DNA of 64,000 bases, taken from contig ML681991.1 in NCBI GenBank assembly GCA_007922195.1, positions 48,491,742 to 48,555,741 on the forward strand, written 5' to 3'. The notes under the pieces are model-generated. The model was not told the origin of the DNA and made no database searches. It was given only the letters and a program-made list of their open reading frames with translations. Position 1 is the first letter of the stretch; each line of letters begins with the position of its first letter. Below are positions 11,688 to 24,592 of this stretch, one piece after another. The position numbers were made by a program, and so were the translations under genes. Source of the stretch: Podocnemis expansa (taxonomy: Eukaryota > Chordata > Testudines > Podocnemididae).

Positions 11688-13338
11688 TGTTACTTGGTAG
11701 CTCTGTGTTCTTGAAGAATCAGAGCATAGTTACCAGCCACTGAGACTCACCCCCACCCCCCATCACCTTCCGCCTCTGCTGAACCAGAAACCAGAAACAA
11801 TGAAAGGCAGTGGGAGACATACCTAAAACCCCTTTGAACAAGAGTGCTGGAGTTAGGCCAACTCCTCTAGTCTCATCTACATGGAAGCTGTGAACCATTA
11901 GCACACTGAATGGACAGCAGAAACTTCATTTGCATCAAGGATGGAACCAGAATTAGCATAATGAATGGAGAACCAAGCTCCAAGGCAGGAGTCACACTGA
12001 ATTCTGGGATTGGGAAAGCAGAGAAGCACTGCATGATGGGGTATCCCTGCTTCTGAGACAAATGAACTCATGCCTGCACACACTCAGCCCAGCAGTTATC
12101 AGACCAATTCTAGTCAATAGATCTTCAACTGATATCCAACATACTGAATCTGCCTGACTGCATTGTAAGCTCCCTCAAGGAATGCCACCCATCACCAGGA
12201 ATGATCAGCTCCTATTGTCCACCTAAACAAAACACCTAGTATATTCCCTTATTTACTCCAAAACAACCTAGTGTTCTGCCTTGAACCATTGTTTCTTCCC
12301 TACAAAAATCCCTACCAGAGTTAGTGAGAGAGAATCTGTTCTGAGTCTGTTCTGATACCTGATCCATTGCCTGGACCTACAAGCTGCCTCAGGTCCACTG
12401 GAACTTCTGTCTCTCCTTGCTGATCGTGGTGGAGGTTCTGCCTGTCTCCAGCACTCCAGACCCTAAGCTGAACAGCCTGGTTCCTGGGTACCTTTGAGCG
12501 GCACTGAGTGGTGAGACATTCTCCCCCTTGCTTCTCTCTGTTTTTTCCTAGTCCAAGTATAACTCTCTAAACCTGATCTTTTGTAATCCACTTGGGCTAG
12601 CTTTCCCCAATAGTATAATTGAAACTGGGTAATATTGTAACGGTTTGATCATTTTCCTTTTTTGTATGGTTATCAATATTGTAACTGTTTGGGCATTTTT
12701 CTTTCCTTTTATAATTATTCATAAGTTTTATGTACCTGGCAATAAAGTAACTTTCCTAATCAAGCTGGTTGCCAGACTTCCTCAGTATTGCTCTGCAGCA
12801 ATGCTCCTTTTACCTAGCCAAAGATCCCTATGATGCCCAATTCCTTGTAAGTTTTGCTCATTAAGAGGTTACCAGCGTGCTGAACTTGTGGCCTATAAGG
12901 GTGACAGCTGAAAGTGCTGCTTTGACCCAGCCATTGGAGTCCAGGGGCATATAAGGATGGCAGCTGAAAGTGCTGTTTTAACCTAGCCTGCTCAGATGCA
13001 TACTCCAGTCTAGTCTGGTGCGGTACAGGGGCACATAAGGGTAGCAGCAGGCCAGTGCTGTGTAACCCGGCCTGCTGAGTTCAGGGACACATAAGGGGTC
13101 AGCTGAGAGTGCTGATAGACCCAGTCCGCTCAGTCGCACTTAGGAACCTAGTCTTGGGAAATTTAGGTCCTGCAAGGGTGGTTCCATTGGGAGGGATTTG
13201 CAGAAGGGAGACGTAAGCTCCACACAGACACAAGTGACACAAGCAGTACACTAATAGAATTGCAACCCCTCCACCCCCCCAGAGGAAGTAACCCTAATAA
13301 ATGAGCAGACCTCGAGTTGATGGGCAAAGTTGGTAACA
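11688..13338 (+). mobile_element. Solo LTR of an endogenous retrovirus-like family, copy 1
   Basis: 1651 bases begin TGTTACTTGG and end GTTGGTAACA (TG...CA with TGTTAC/GTAACA inverted ends). The flanking 4-bp duplication is CTGC at 11684-11687 and 13339-13342. An AATAAA poly(A) signal lies at 12741-12746. The 3' third carries four diverged tandem units of roughly 70-90 bases (12890-13130), each with 'ataaggg' and an 'agtgctg' element. No internal viral region follows, so this is a recombined solo LTR. Other copies lie at 31904-33869 and 57050-62261. Confidence 0.85.
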
Positions 13339-14689
13339 CTGCACTCCTTAATGTGGTTGCTGTCAGGTCTAGTTTCTTTGAGGACAGATTCCAGCCCCAT
13401 CTGCTGACACTTTTCTCAGTCTTAATGAGCCACTCGCAGGCAATTGTGTACAACACCTCTGCAAGACAGAACTAGCACCAGCAAAAGGGCCACATTCTAT
13501 ATCTCTGGCTTCCTATCAATGATACAATATCAGCTGGCTTGAGCCCCCAGCCAGTTTCTTGGAATATCACACATTATCCTCTGGGCAGGGAAATATCCGA
13601 TCAGCACCAGTTTGAGAAAACAATGCAATGCAGATTTAATAAGCATAATGAGTAGAACCCCCTCCACTCCAAAGTACTTCTCTCTTCTTGCTTTCCCCTG
13701 TGCTAACCATCATAGCTGCAGTGTTCACTTCTTTTCCACCAGTTCCCACCATCTGCTGGCACCAACTAATCATGGGTCCAGTTCTCTGCTGGCTCCCACT
13801 ACCCACTTGAGCTCCTGCCATCCACTGGCACTGTCTGCTCATGCCTCCTTTCTGCTGCTTGCCAGTCAACGTTTCCCAGTTTCTCTAGGGATTTTGGCTC
13901 TTGGAGAATTTCAGTTCTTGGAAAACCTTTCTGCTAACACAGAAGCAATGTCCCTGCTTCAAAGAGAAGACTCCAAAAGGAATCATTAAATCTATCTTTT
14001 AACAACTGGGGGGTAAGCATTGCCTGAGACTTCACCCTGTGTCAGAACTATTGAAATCTCCTTTGTAAGCCCCTCACCTCTCCCTCTTCACTTACAAGCC
14101 TGACCCTCTCTCCATCACTCTTGAACTCTGTTTAGAGGAGAGTCAATTTTTCATCAGAACAGTCTAACACAGTTCATATAATCAATGGACAATATTTCAT
14201 TGCCTGTTCAGTTAAAACAAAAGGGATTTATAACCCAACCCAGCCATACTAGCTATTTCCTATTATGCCTGCCACCTTGGTGAGTTTATCCATGTACAGT
14301 GAATTTAGGCTAAGTACTTAATTATACTCATGCAAAGACAAAGTTCATGCAAACCTGGTGCCCCCCATCAGCTGACTGAGCAGGGGGAGTGCCCTGAGGC
14401 ACTCAGACCTTGTTTACGTGCATGACATGGCAATAGATAAATACAGCACATGAAAGAAAGCTGTCACTCAAAAAGTAGGACATGCGAATGTGTCCATTCT
14501 CCTATTGCTTCTTTCCTCTAATTCACTCCAGTTCTGTCACCCAATGGACACCCCAAACCAGCCTCCCCCCCCCAGGACTTTCCAAATCCGTCTGACGCTG
14601 GATGCCTTTGCCCCCAGCAGTCTGCCCGTCTATGTCACCAGTCGCTTTTTTTAGTGTAATATACACTATTTTGCTTTGCCAGAAAAGGC
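13339..14689. other. Intergenic, no gene seen
   Basis: Unassigned sequence without recognisable coding exons. The short open frames at 13612-13989 (+) and 13636-13869 (-) overlap, look low in complexity (Ser/His/Leu-rich) and match nothing I know. Confidence 0.5.
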
Positions 14690-15550
14690 ATTTGTGATGC
14701 TGTCTGGATTTAGAGGCCTATGGATTCTATTGTTTAGCATCCATATGTCAATAATTGTAATTATCCGTATGACATAGGCCATTTTGAGTATCAGTGAAAA
14801 GGTTACAATTTGCTATGAATGATTATATTGATTATGTGTAGGTGTCATATCTATATTAGAAGTTATGAATAGATTTGTTATGTCTGCATTACAACTTATG
14901 TGCTTCTGGAAACAGTCTGAGACAGGATGTCTAAAGCCATAGTCTCCTTAATGGTCCATTAAGGAAGTTCAGAGAGACAGTGGACCGTGGGACAAACCTG
15001 CTGAGTCACTAAGACTTGCCCATGTGACTATAATCTCCATTTCGTTTCTGGAAAACATCTCACCAAATATGGGAGGTGATAAAAGGAGCAGCAGCATTGC
15101 CTCCATTTTGTCTTCAGTCTCCAGGCTGCATCCATATGTGGATATATTCATCTGCAAATGAATGGAGGACTGAGGCCCACCCAGGTAATGAGTGGCTACC
15201 AGAGGACCTGAACAAGCCTACAAACTCAAAATTCTACCAAGGACTTACTTTACATGGACTTTTAATCATTTGTATATATGTGATTCATTTTAATTCTTTA
15301 ACATCTCTTATATTTTGTTTTTATTTTTCCTTTTATAATAAATAAACTTTTAGTTTTAGCTACTAAAGGACTGGCTGGCAATGTGGTAATTTGGGTAAAA
15401 TCCAAACCTATATTGTTCTGTGTAATGTGGCTGGCCCTTTGGGGTCAGGAGAACCTTTTATGGATAAAGAGCTTGGAGTTTTAAGTAGCTTGTTTCTTTA
15501 CTTGACTTTACTTGGGAACAAGTGGCTGAATTGCAGAAAAAGGAGCTAAG
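14690..15550 (+). repeat. Duplicated block Z, copy 1
   Basis: It is paralogous to 45110-45900. Shared landmarks are 'gaatgattatat' followed by 'gtaggt(g/a)t(c/g)atatct' (14820 and 45235), 'gtcttcagtctc' (15110 and 45525) and 'tggctggccctttggggt' (15430 and 45838). Similarity resumes after the insertion at 15551-16199, with 'ggttatcccagaaggcccag' at 16270 against 46087. It could be an old interspersed repeat or part of the RNase segmental duplication. Its position after both B and C favours the latter. Confidence 0.6.
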
Positions 15551-16199
15551 CAGGGCTGGATTAACAAAGGGACTATAGGGGCTGGAGCCTCAGGTGCCAG
15601 TCCCTATGGTCCCTGTCGTATGCAGCCCCCCCACAACCCCACACAGCTCCTACAGGGCCGGAGGGCAGACAACAGAGAGCCCTTCCCTGCCAGTGCTGGG
15701 GGACCAACCTTTGCTGACCCCTGTGCCAGCCCTGCCCACCACACCATCAATGGATGCTGGGGGCAGGGCCAAAAGGGGGTGAGGCCAGTCCTCCAGTTTG
15801 GGGCCAGGGCTGGCTCCCGCCATCACTGGTGGACAGCTTCCGGGTCCTGCCCAGTGCCACCTCTCTCCCCTGCAAGTGGATGGCCTCTGGATCTGGCCAG
15901 ACGTTCCTCAGCCCCCCAGCAGCAGGTGGCTTCTGGCTTCACAGTTGGAGCTGGAAGCAGGTCACCGACCTGCCCTGCTTCCCTTTAACCCTGCCCAGCA
16001 GATAGCAGGGCCAGCAGAGAGCTGGGAGTCGCATGGTGCAGCTTCTCCTGGCCTGGAACTGCGGCACACGGCTCATTCTGCCCAGCCACGCAGTGCTGGG
16101 GGAGTGGGGCCAGCATGGAAGCCTGAGTGGCGCTGCATGCCACTCAAGCTTGGCCCCTGTGCCATTTTTGGCACCGGTGCTAGGGGTTGCCAACCCCTG
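15551..16199. mobile_element. GC-rich insertion with hAT-like ends (possibly composite)
   Basis: It starts 'cagggctggattaac' and ends 'ggggttgccaacccctg'. Both ends are typical of hAT MITE termini but do not match each other, and no 8-bp duplication is evident, so it may be two nested elements. It interrupts block Z, whose second copy at 45110-46140 lacks it. The open frames on both strands are GC-driven and not credible genes. Confidence 0.5.
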
Positions 16200-17587
16200 A
16201 GGTAAACTGTCACTGCTGAGAGACTCTGCTCTGCTGTTTGCAGCCTGCCCTGATAATTGCATTCTCAGGTGGTTATCCCAGAAGGCCCAGGTTACAGCAT
16301 TCATCAGGTATTTAACCCCAGGGCCTCTCACACAGCAAAGAAGATTCATGCCACTAGTCCAAGAAGCCCAGGATCCAATGTTAATCTTGAATTTTCTCTC
16401 CTCCCTGATCTGTTGCTTTGCATTCAAGTATCCCTGGCTCAGGACACATCCATCTGCCTCCCTCCTGCTGACTGTATCACACAGTTTCTCTGCCTCAGGG
16501 CATTAGTGACTCTAAGAGGACTTTACTCCATTTTAAGGAAGTGTTGTCACATTTACAGGGAGTCAGCACCAGAGCCGAGGCAGCGTGACCTAGTGGTTAG
16601 AGTGCAGCAAAGGTTCAGGGGCCAATAGACAGATAGCAGGTTGTTTTGTAATGCCAAGAGATCAAAATCAAGAGACAAACCAGAGGACAGTTACCAAGCT
16701 TCCTGTTTCCTCCTCTGGCTTAAATAGGGTCTGCTCTCCCAGTCAGGAGCCGTGGATCTCACTCAGTCAGCATCTAGATATGGAGCTTACGATCCAGTTG
16801 AATCCAAGTCCCAGCTGCTATTTGCAAGCATCACCATTGGGGTTTGGGTTGCGATGACTTCCAGAATCCACCCTCCTGTGGACACAGGTTTTAGCACCAG
16901 GGAGGTGACACCTGGCTCATAGGAACTTCCCACATAGTGCTAAAAACCATCAAATTTCATTTCTAATTTACGGGACTCAGGAAGGTTCTCCCGCAGTCAC
17001 CACCAGCTGGTGCTCTTGCCTCTTCCTGAGTGGCAGCTGGAGCTGGGTGTGGTGGTTTTCCAGACTAGACGTACCAGCTGTTTCTTTCCCTATAGCAGTT
17101 CTTATTTCCTTCTTCTCACCTCTGTTGGCTATTAGCCGATCACAGTGTAAGCAAGCACTCATAGCCACCTACAGTGATGGAGATGAATTTGTAGTCTGTC
17201 AGAGAGAAAGGAACTTGGACAGACAGATGAACTGGGGGGGCAGGGGACCAACTTCCCAAAGCTGTTCAAAGGACAGTAATTTTGTGAGGAGCAACTCTCA
17301 GGCTATGTACAAAAATAGTCCAGACACAGAACGCTTTTTTTAAAATCTAGCCATTCAGACATCATTGGAGTTAAAGTGACCAAATTAGATAGGACAAGAG
17401 CTCACCTTAGCAAGGCCCCTTCCCCTCCAGGTTCAAGAGGATGACTGGAGAAAGTAAATGTCACCAAAACAGAGGCAAAAGATAAGTCAGTGTCAAGCAC
17501 AACTTTATTATAAAAAGAAATGGTTCCACCATTTGGTAAAGATGAGCTGCAGTATTCCTCACACATGACAAAATGTTATAATGCATT
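16200..17587. other. Intergenic, no gene seen
   Basis: The first part continues block Z ('ggttatcccagaaggccc' near 16270). The 16430-16560 stretch resembles 44560-44690. A SINE fragment lies at 16579-16640. The remainder is unassigned. Confidence 0.5.
16579..16640 (+). mobile_element. tRNA-derived SINE fragment
   Basis: 'ggcagcgtgacctagtggtt' followed by 'agagtgcagcaaaggttcag' gives A-box and B-box-like sequence of the same SINE family as in the RNase introns. Confidence 0.6.
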
Positions 17588-17945
17588 TGAAGCTCTCCAC
17601 CATAGACTCACAGAAGGTAACAGTTGGAAGGAACCTCAGGAGGTCATTTACTCCATTCTCAGGTTCAAGACAGGACAAGCCCAAACTAAATCACACCAGC
17701 CAGGTCCTCCTCAAGCTTGGTCTTAAAAAATTCTAAGGATGGAAATTCTGCCACCCCCCTAAGTAATCCCTTCCAGTGCTTCACCACCCCGCTAGAGAAA
17801 AAGCTTTTCCTAATGTACAACACAGGGCTTCCCCACTGCAACTTGAGCCTGTTGCTCCTAGATGTTTCATCTACCACCATCAAGAACAGCTTTGATCTAT
17901 CCTCCCTGGAACTCTTTTTCAGGTTGTTAAACACTCATTAAACTC
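17588..17945 (-). mobile_element. CR1 LINE 3' fragment
   Basis: On the - strand the 82-codon frame at 17686-17934 ends the CR1 protein (RKSFFSSGVVKHWKGLL, then FPSLEFFKTKLEEDL). It is followed by the 3' end, 'catagactcacagaaggtaa' on the + strand. It is older and more diverged than the copy at 28567. Confidence 0.8.
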
Positions 17946-17946
17946 C

Positions 17947-18945
17947 AGCTATGTCTATACTGATGGCAGAAAAAGTTGCTCCTGTCTGATTGATTTATCC
18001 GATTCTATCACACAGCAGTTAAAGACATGCTCAATCGATCTTTAAGCCGATCCAGTAAAATCACCTCCCCAGGTGATAAAGCCACAATGACAGGAGTGCA
18101 TTTCAGCACAGCACAGTGGAGGCAGCACAAAAATGAGAGTTACAAAATCGATGGAAGTTACATAGGTTACCCTGGGCAGCTTGCATTATTCCCATTTGCT
18201 ATGTCTACACTAGCAGACATACCCCGGGTCCGGCTCAGGCCCCACCACCTACCCTCCCAAGTCTCAGTCGGGCTCCAGGGGCCTGATCCAGCCCCAGCTG
18301 CTGCCAGCAAGCAGCTGGGAGTCGGATCTAGCCCCTGATCTTGCCATGGTGGCTCGGATCAAACCTCATCTTGGTAGGGTCCTGCTCCCCCCCAACACCG
18401 GGCAATTCCAGTAACTCAGCCTGGTCAGTTTCACACGCTGCTCCAGAGGATCAGGCTCCAAGCCCTGCTGCCAGCAGCAAGGGGTTCAGGGCCAGATTGG
18501 GCTCCCAGCCCCTTGCCACTGGTGGCAGAATCCAGCTCCCCACCCATGCTACCTGTGGCAAGGGGCTTGGGGCTGGATCAGGCTCCTAGTTGCCTGGCCC
18601 GGAAGCAGGTGCTGTTTCCCAGCCCCTGCTGCCTATGGCAAGGACAGGGGCCACATTCTGCTCCCAGCTGCTTACCAATAGCTGGGGCCAGATTGGGCCT
18701 CTGGAGCCAGTTCAGGCCCCCAGACCCCATCAAGACCCAGGGCAATGCAGGGTGCAGGACCTCAACCCTTCCTGCCCTGTGAAGCTGATTTAAAAGCTTA
18801 AGTTGACTTTCAGGGCAGGTTTTAATCCTAAATTTGGACATGGAGTTGCTTAGGTTAACTTAAGTTAGGTTAAGTCATCCTAAAACTCCAGTGTAGACAT
18901 ATCCATCGACTGCTGCTGAATTTCACAGGTAGTGTAGAGCAAGCC
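17947..18945. mobile_element. Nested MITEs with 'ctatgtctacac' ends
   Basis: An outer element begins 'agctatgtctatactgatgg' (17947) and appears to end 'cacaggtagtgtagagcaag' (about 18945). An inner element starts 'gctatgtctacactag' (about 18198) and ends 'ccagtgtagacatatcc' (about 18905). The inner one has a GC-rich interior. Terminal sequences resemble those of the Harbinger group here, with tctacac in place of tccacac. Exact borders are uncertain. Confidence 0.55.
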
Positions 18946-19037
18946 TTAGCCAGTCCCACAGCATAATTGTTTGTGTGGTCTCCTCTCGAAAGGTGATGGT
19001 TTTAATCTCCCTGCTCATGGCATAGACTAGGCAACTA

Positions 19038-19309
19038 AGCTCTGGTCTACACTGATTTGCAATTTTCGCAGCAATTGAAGGGAGATATACAAAGAACTTA
19101 AAATACTTTGAGTATCTTCTTCCATTTGCCTTCTTCCTATTTACCATGGTGTCTTCAGTAGACTGGGTCAGAGGGAAACCCCCACCCTCCACGTCAGTTC
19201 CACATTCCTTGCTAGGATGGTCTTATTCAATCAACTTCTTGATTTGATGAGCAGGTCTAGACAGATCTGATGGCAGCAAATTCACCACCATCAATGAAGA
19301 CAAGCCCTA
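19038..19309. mobile_element. Possible small MITE
   Basis: 'tctggtctacactgatttgc' at the left and 'atgaagacaagccct' at the right form diverged inverted ends. Internal 'gcagcaattgaaggg' and 'gatggcagcaaattcaccac' are also partly inverted. Confidence 0.35.
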
Positions 19310-19334
19310 AGTTTCCCCTTCCCAATCTCCTCAT

Positions 19335-19765
19335 GGGGTTTAACTGTAATGCAAAAATCAGGAAGCGAAATAGCATATCCACAATGTGGACATGCTATTT
19401 CACTTGGGGAGGGGACTGCAGGCACCCACGGGGCAAATCACAGCCACGCCCCACCCCACAGCTGTCTACAGGGGACTGCAGACACCCAAGGGGTGAAGCG
19501 CAGCCACGCGCCTCACCCCGCGGGTGTCTGCAAAGGGCTATTGTTTCAAAACAGCATGTACCGCTGGTGTTGTTTCGAAACGAGCCATTTCAAAACAACG
19601 CTGTTTTGAAGCGAAACTGGGTTTAAGCCATTTCGAAAGAATGGCTGCCATTTCGAAACAAGGGGTTTGCTTGTTTCGAAATGGCCGTGCGTGGTGTGGC
19701 CATGGCAATTCTTATTTCGAAACAACCTCGTTGTTTTGAAATAAGAATGCTGTGTAAACACACCC
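19335..19765. mobile_element. Truncated Harbinger-type MITE
   Basis: It contains the conserved inner palindrome around 'agcatatccacaatgtggac', followed by TTTCGAAA-type palindromes, and the right terminus 'gtgtaaacacaccc' (ends 19765) followed by TTA. The left terminus is missing. Part of the interior is a tandem duplication: 'ggggactgcaggcacccac' and 'ggggactgcagacacccaa' are about 60 bases apart. Confidence 0.65.
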
Positions 19766-20040
19766 TTAAAGTTGACAGAATGTGGCAACTTATTTTTTCT
19801 CATAGATAGAGATCTGATCAGGTCTCAGATCACTGTGCCAGTTTCTCCAATGTCCAATAGCTACCCCAAGAGAGAGTACCAAGATATGGAGAATCCACTA
19901 CTTCCCTTAGCACTGGTATACACTGATAGTGAAGTTCAACATAATGCTGCTTGCATCAGTTTTCTGCAGCCTGCTTTTCCACTGTCAGAGCAGTACATTT
20001 GAAAAAAATGGATCTGTAATTTGACCTGCTAATACCAACC

Positions 20041-20900
20041 CTGCAGGTGGTGCAGTGGTTAAAGTATAATTTGGCGGGCCCTGGAACCCTCCTAAATTTC
20101 CAACCCCCCTTTATCTACCCCAGATGTTGGCCCCCAAAATGTCTGCCCCCAACCCCAGCTACTGCCCCCCACCCCAGCTAGTGCCCCACAAATGCCTGCC
20201 CCATCCAGCTACTGCCTTACAAATGCCTGACCCCACCCCAGCTACTGCCACCAAAATGCTTGCCCACATCAGACACCCCTTCCCCATGTCCTCCTCAGCC
20301 CCAATCTCTATTCCCTAAGCTCCCTGCCCCATGTCCCCACTACAGCCCTCCTAACCCCCACCCCCAGCCCCCCATCTTCACTCCACCCCCTTCCATCCCC
20401 CCAAACCCTTCCACCCTTCCCAGCCCACCATCCCAACCCTTTCTTCCCACCCCTCCCCTCTAGGCTTTCCCCACCAGCAGCCTGCCTGGCCCAAACTCAC
20501 CCCACCCACCCATCCACCTTACCTGCATTGCCAACGTGGCCAAGGAGCCGGGCAGGGGGAAGGAGTCTGTGGCACCAACTGGCCGGTGAGAGCAGACACA
20601 GGCCCAAGACTGGGTCCAGGCCACACTCACTGCCCGGACCCAGCAGGAAGCGGTGAAGCCAGCACAGGAACCAAGAAAGGTGGAGAGGGGTTTCCAGGCC
20701 TGCTCCAGGCTGCATCCCCTTCCTTCAGCTGGCGCTCGAGGGAACACACCAGAGCACTTCATTCCAGTGCATTTCTCTATTTTTAGGGGGCCCCAAAACA
20801 GTGTTCTGGTGCATTCCTCTGTTTTTAGGGGGCCCTGGAATACTTCCCCTAAAAATAGGGGGCCCCAGAATGCTGTTCTATGGCATTCCACCATATTTAA
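20041..20900. repeat. C-rich repeated tract
   Basis: 20110-20300 holds about four diverged units of 35-40 bases containing 'cccagctactgccc' and 'aaatgcctg(c/a)cccc', then nearly pure C/T/A-rich DNA to 20465. 20770-20890 carries three copies of a 'tagggggcccc' stretch with flanking 'ttctctatttt' and 'ttctggtgcattcc'. No credible gene is present: the open frames are a by-product of base composition. Confidence 0.55.
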
Positions 20901-21249
20901 CCCCTAAAATGGTGTAGCACTGAAGTTGAAAGCTATAATTTAAATTCAGATCCAAGTAGCCAGGGAGCAGCTTTTCAGGTTTATCCTGTCTGCTTTAGCA
21001 TGGCAACATAGTTCCTCCCCTGTCTGCAGCCCTGGCAAGTTATCAGTTAATTTCTCTCTCTTCGTGCAGCACTGGGCCCCTCTGTTGTGTTTAGGGCAGA
21101 GAAACAGCAAGTAAAGTTCTTGCTGATTTTTTTTCTTTAAAGAAGAGGAGAGGGGCAGTGAGCAGAAGATGACTTTTGGGATTGCTTTCAATGATTCAGT
21201 GATCAAGGTTTTTTCCCACATCCCTTTCCTCCTTCAGGTTCTGCCCAAA

Positions 21250-22990
21250 AAAACTAAGACCAAATGGTCATCCTTCCTTTCTTTCCTTTATTTACTTCCT
21301 TTTTCCATAACTGACAAGACATAATCAGAACTCTCCACTGCCAAGGGATTACTGCTACATCATAGTTAGTGCTGACACCAGGGGTAGCATTAGGTGTCAT
21401 GGTACTGCAGGGAGAAGGCTGGGTGATTGTCCAGTGGAGGCTCTCCCAGTTTCTATTCATATGACAGCCTCCTCCCCAGCTTGGTGGCTCCATCACTCCA
21501 ATCTGCCCTGAATGCTCATGACAGTAATAATTTCCTCTGTTCTTGGAGCATCTGGCAGTCTTCAGAGATTCCCACAGTTGGCTGGTCCCAAATATATGTA
21601 TAGAAAAAAAGAGAGAGCGAGAGAGGCACATGGTGTCTATGGGGATAGATGGATAGAAACAGAGCAGGGTTTGTACCAATTAAACTGGCATAACCATGCT
21701 TTATACAGTATAATTTAGCCTGCTCTAGTTTCAGCAATAAACTATGCCACTACAAACACCTTTCTACCGATGTTCACAGGTAGCCCAAAGCTCTTGCCTT
21801 TGTGAGTCACAGCTTTCTATGTCTCATGTCTGGGCTTGTTTGTATATTTATGTTCTGTGAATCAGTCTTGTGCATTTCATCTTTTCCTTGTTTTGTCTAT
21901 TTTAGTCCCTTGCTTCTGTGAGTCTTGTAATTCTTATCTTTCTCATGTGTGTGTCTGTGACGCAACAGAATCACAGACCTACTGCATGAGAGGGGACCAC
22001 AAGTGTTATCTAGTCTACCCTCCCCACACACACACACACATACACATGCACCAAGAGGCAGGATGTGTTGTATCTAAGCCACTCAAGACTGCTGGCTACC
22101 AAATCCAGATATAAATTTGTAATTGTTGCTACCTACCCAAGCCATATGAAGGAAGAAGAAAAAGAAGCTACAACCTCTTTTGGCAAACCATTATTGAAGG
22201 AGCTTCTACAAATTTCCTAGGAAGTCTCTTCCATCATCTTACCATTCTTACAGTTAGAAAGCTCCTCCTGGGATTTCACAGAGATTTCTGCATGTTCTTC
22301 CTGAGATTTAACTGTTCGTACAGTTAGAAAGTTCTTCCTGAGATTCTAAATCTTCTGCTGTGGTTGGAATACATTGCCTTTTGTCCTGCCCTCTGTGGTA
22401 AGAGAAAACAATTTTTCTTCATCTATGTTATGGAAGCCTTTCAAGTATTTTTGAAGACTGCTCTTCATGTGGTTGTCCCTCCTAGTGTACTTGAGCCAGA
22501 CAGTCTTGTCTCACACTGTGTTGTTTCCTTTCTGTGTTTTGTCTTGTGTGTGCATCTGAGTATATTCCTTCATGTGCATCTTTCCATTTCCCATCTTCTT
22601 TCCCATGCCTAGGTCAAATGGGGGAGCGTGCCAAAATGTTTGATCCAGCTACCAACCCAATCTGGTCTCTCCTCAAACTCCAGACCAGCTTTAGACCCCC
22701 AGAGGAAATAATTCACCACACACAATATACCATATCTCTCTGTGTGTCATGTTTTTATCCATCTCTCTCTCCTTCTTTCATTATTAAAATTTCAAGCACA
22801 GATTTCTGCCCTTCACAAAAAGGACAGGCACCCAATGGCATCTAATGACAGTTCGTGTTCCTTCACACACTCGCTCTTATCCTGCAGTGAAAGAACCACA
22901 CATGACTTAGATACCAGCATGTGTCAGCACATCAGCCCTATATCATTCTATTTTAGCGCTGATATTGCAATCTTGGCCATCAAGTTAGTA
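21250..22990 (+). repeat. Duplicated block X, copy 2, without an RNase gene
   Basis: It is paralogous to 540-1860 and 38046-39440. The clearest match is 22600-22990 against 39080-39440, with 'tctttcattattaaaatt' and then 'tcctgcag(t/g)gaaagaa' in the same order. No RNase coding exon follows before the CR1 and Harbinger insertions. A CA microsatellite lies at 22026-22042. Confidence 0.6.
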
Positions 22991-23009
22991 TGACTGGTCA
23001 TTTTTTAGA

Positions 23010-23350
23010 ACATAAGAACAGTATGGCCGGGTTAGATCAGTGGTCCATGATCTTTTCTTCTGACACTGCCTGGTGCCATACAGATCTGAGGGAATTAATA
23101 GATCAGGGAAATTACTGAGTGATCCATCCTGTGTCATCCAGTCCCAGATTCCAGTAGTCAGAGAGTCAGAAAAGTGAGAGCATGCAGTTGAATATGTGAC
23201 TACCTTGGCTAATTAGACCTTTGTAGTCCAATCCTTCTTGCACTTTCTTGTTTTTTTTCAATCCAGTTATACTTTTGGCTTTCACAATGTTCCTGACAGC
23301 ATGTTCCACTGTTGACTCTGTGCTGTATGAAAAAGTTCTTCCTTATGTTT
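23010..23350 (+). repeat. Dispersed repeat beginning 'agaacataagaa'
   Basis: 'agaacataagaacagtatgg' and 'gggttagatcagtggtcc' match a repeat head I recognise as widespread in reptile and bird genomes, but I cannot name the family. No coding capacity is seen. Confidence 0.5.
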
Positions 23351-23354
23351 GTTC

Positions 23355-23560
23355 ACAGAATCATAGAATCCTAGAAAACAGGGTTGGAAGGGATCCTGTC
23401 ATCAGTTCTGTCATCTGCCACCCCTGAGAACAGCCTGGCTGCATCCTCCCTGGAACCCACTTTCAGTTAGCTAAAGACTGCTATCAATGGTCTCCTCATT
23501 CTTCTCTTCTGCAGATTATGCAGCAGAATTTTAAACCTGATGCTTATAAATTTTTTGGGG
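23355..23560 (-). mobile_element. CR1 LINE 3' end fragment
   Basis: The + strand reads 'cagaatcatagaatcctag' then 'gggttggaagggatcc', the reverse of the CR1 3' end and its ATTCTATG tail. It is short and diverged. Confidence 0.75.
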
Positions 23561-24592
23561 TGACCCCATATGTGCTGGGGAAATGTGATCAACCTGAAAG
23601 CTGGCTACTCTTTTCTCCTATGCTGAAAGCATTGCAATGCCAAGTGTACATCTAGGCTATGTTCAACTCACAAAAAAGATGTAGACACTGTCTCTTTCCA
23701 ATCCATTTTCAGAACCATAAAGGCATGGTAGACAGCTGAAAACAAGTAGTTTCATCATCAGTTTCAACATGTAGTGATTACATATGAGCAAATGAGCATG
23801 GCTGGATGAGGAATCAGCCACAAACTCTAGGGTCAATCGATGATCACTGCGTCAAAGGAGGAGGGTGAGGGATCTGGAGAAGAGCTATGAGAACACATTC
23901 TCCACAACACTACCACTGCACAATTTGCTGTCCTAGATGCCCTATGAATGGTTACTCTTGGCACAGATAACCATGCTTCACCTGAAGCTATCCTGGCTTC
24001 AGAAATGGTGTGGTCCATCATTAGCTTGAAGCATTGCTTGTGGCAGAGTAGGTAGTATGGCAACAGGTGAATTGCACTTAGGGGCACCGACCAGCAGAAC
24101 TAGATTTAGGATATCAGGGGACAGAGGTTCGTGATGGAGGGGAATGTTCAGAGTGCCAAGTGTGCACAAGCTGGCTGCCCTTCTTGTTTACAGAGAACTG
24201 ATACTTCTGTTTGTTGTTTTGTGACGTTCTTTTGTAGCTGAAGAGTAAAAATTTTTCATGGAGCAAACCAACATTTTCTCAGCAGCTTTCTTGATAACCT
24301 AGGGGTAACTTTTCTGCAGCAAATGCCAGCCTAATTTTTTACTCTGATGCCCAAATGCATTTGTAGTCATCAGCCTATAGAGAGCTAATATATAATTATC
24401 AACCACTGAATGTGATTTCTGTTTCTGAAAATTGTCATCTGTAACTAGAAGAAACTCCAAGATCATTTTGCTAGTGGCAGCCTGAGACCTGCAGCATTTG
24501 TTCCCTCATCTTCAATTCCATCTAGATGTCTTTGTACGCTTTACAGCTCAATGTTTAAGGAACAGATTCTTCTGTCCTCCTCACTTAACAAA
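23561..24592. other. Intergenic, no gene seen
   Basis: Unassigned AT-rich DNA. No reading frame with recognisable content and no repeat that I can name. Confidence 0.5.
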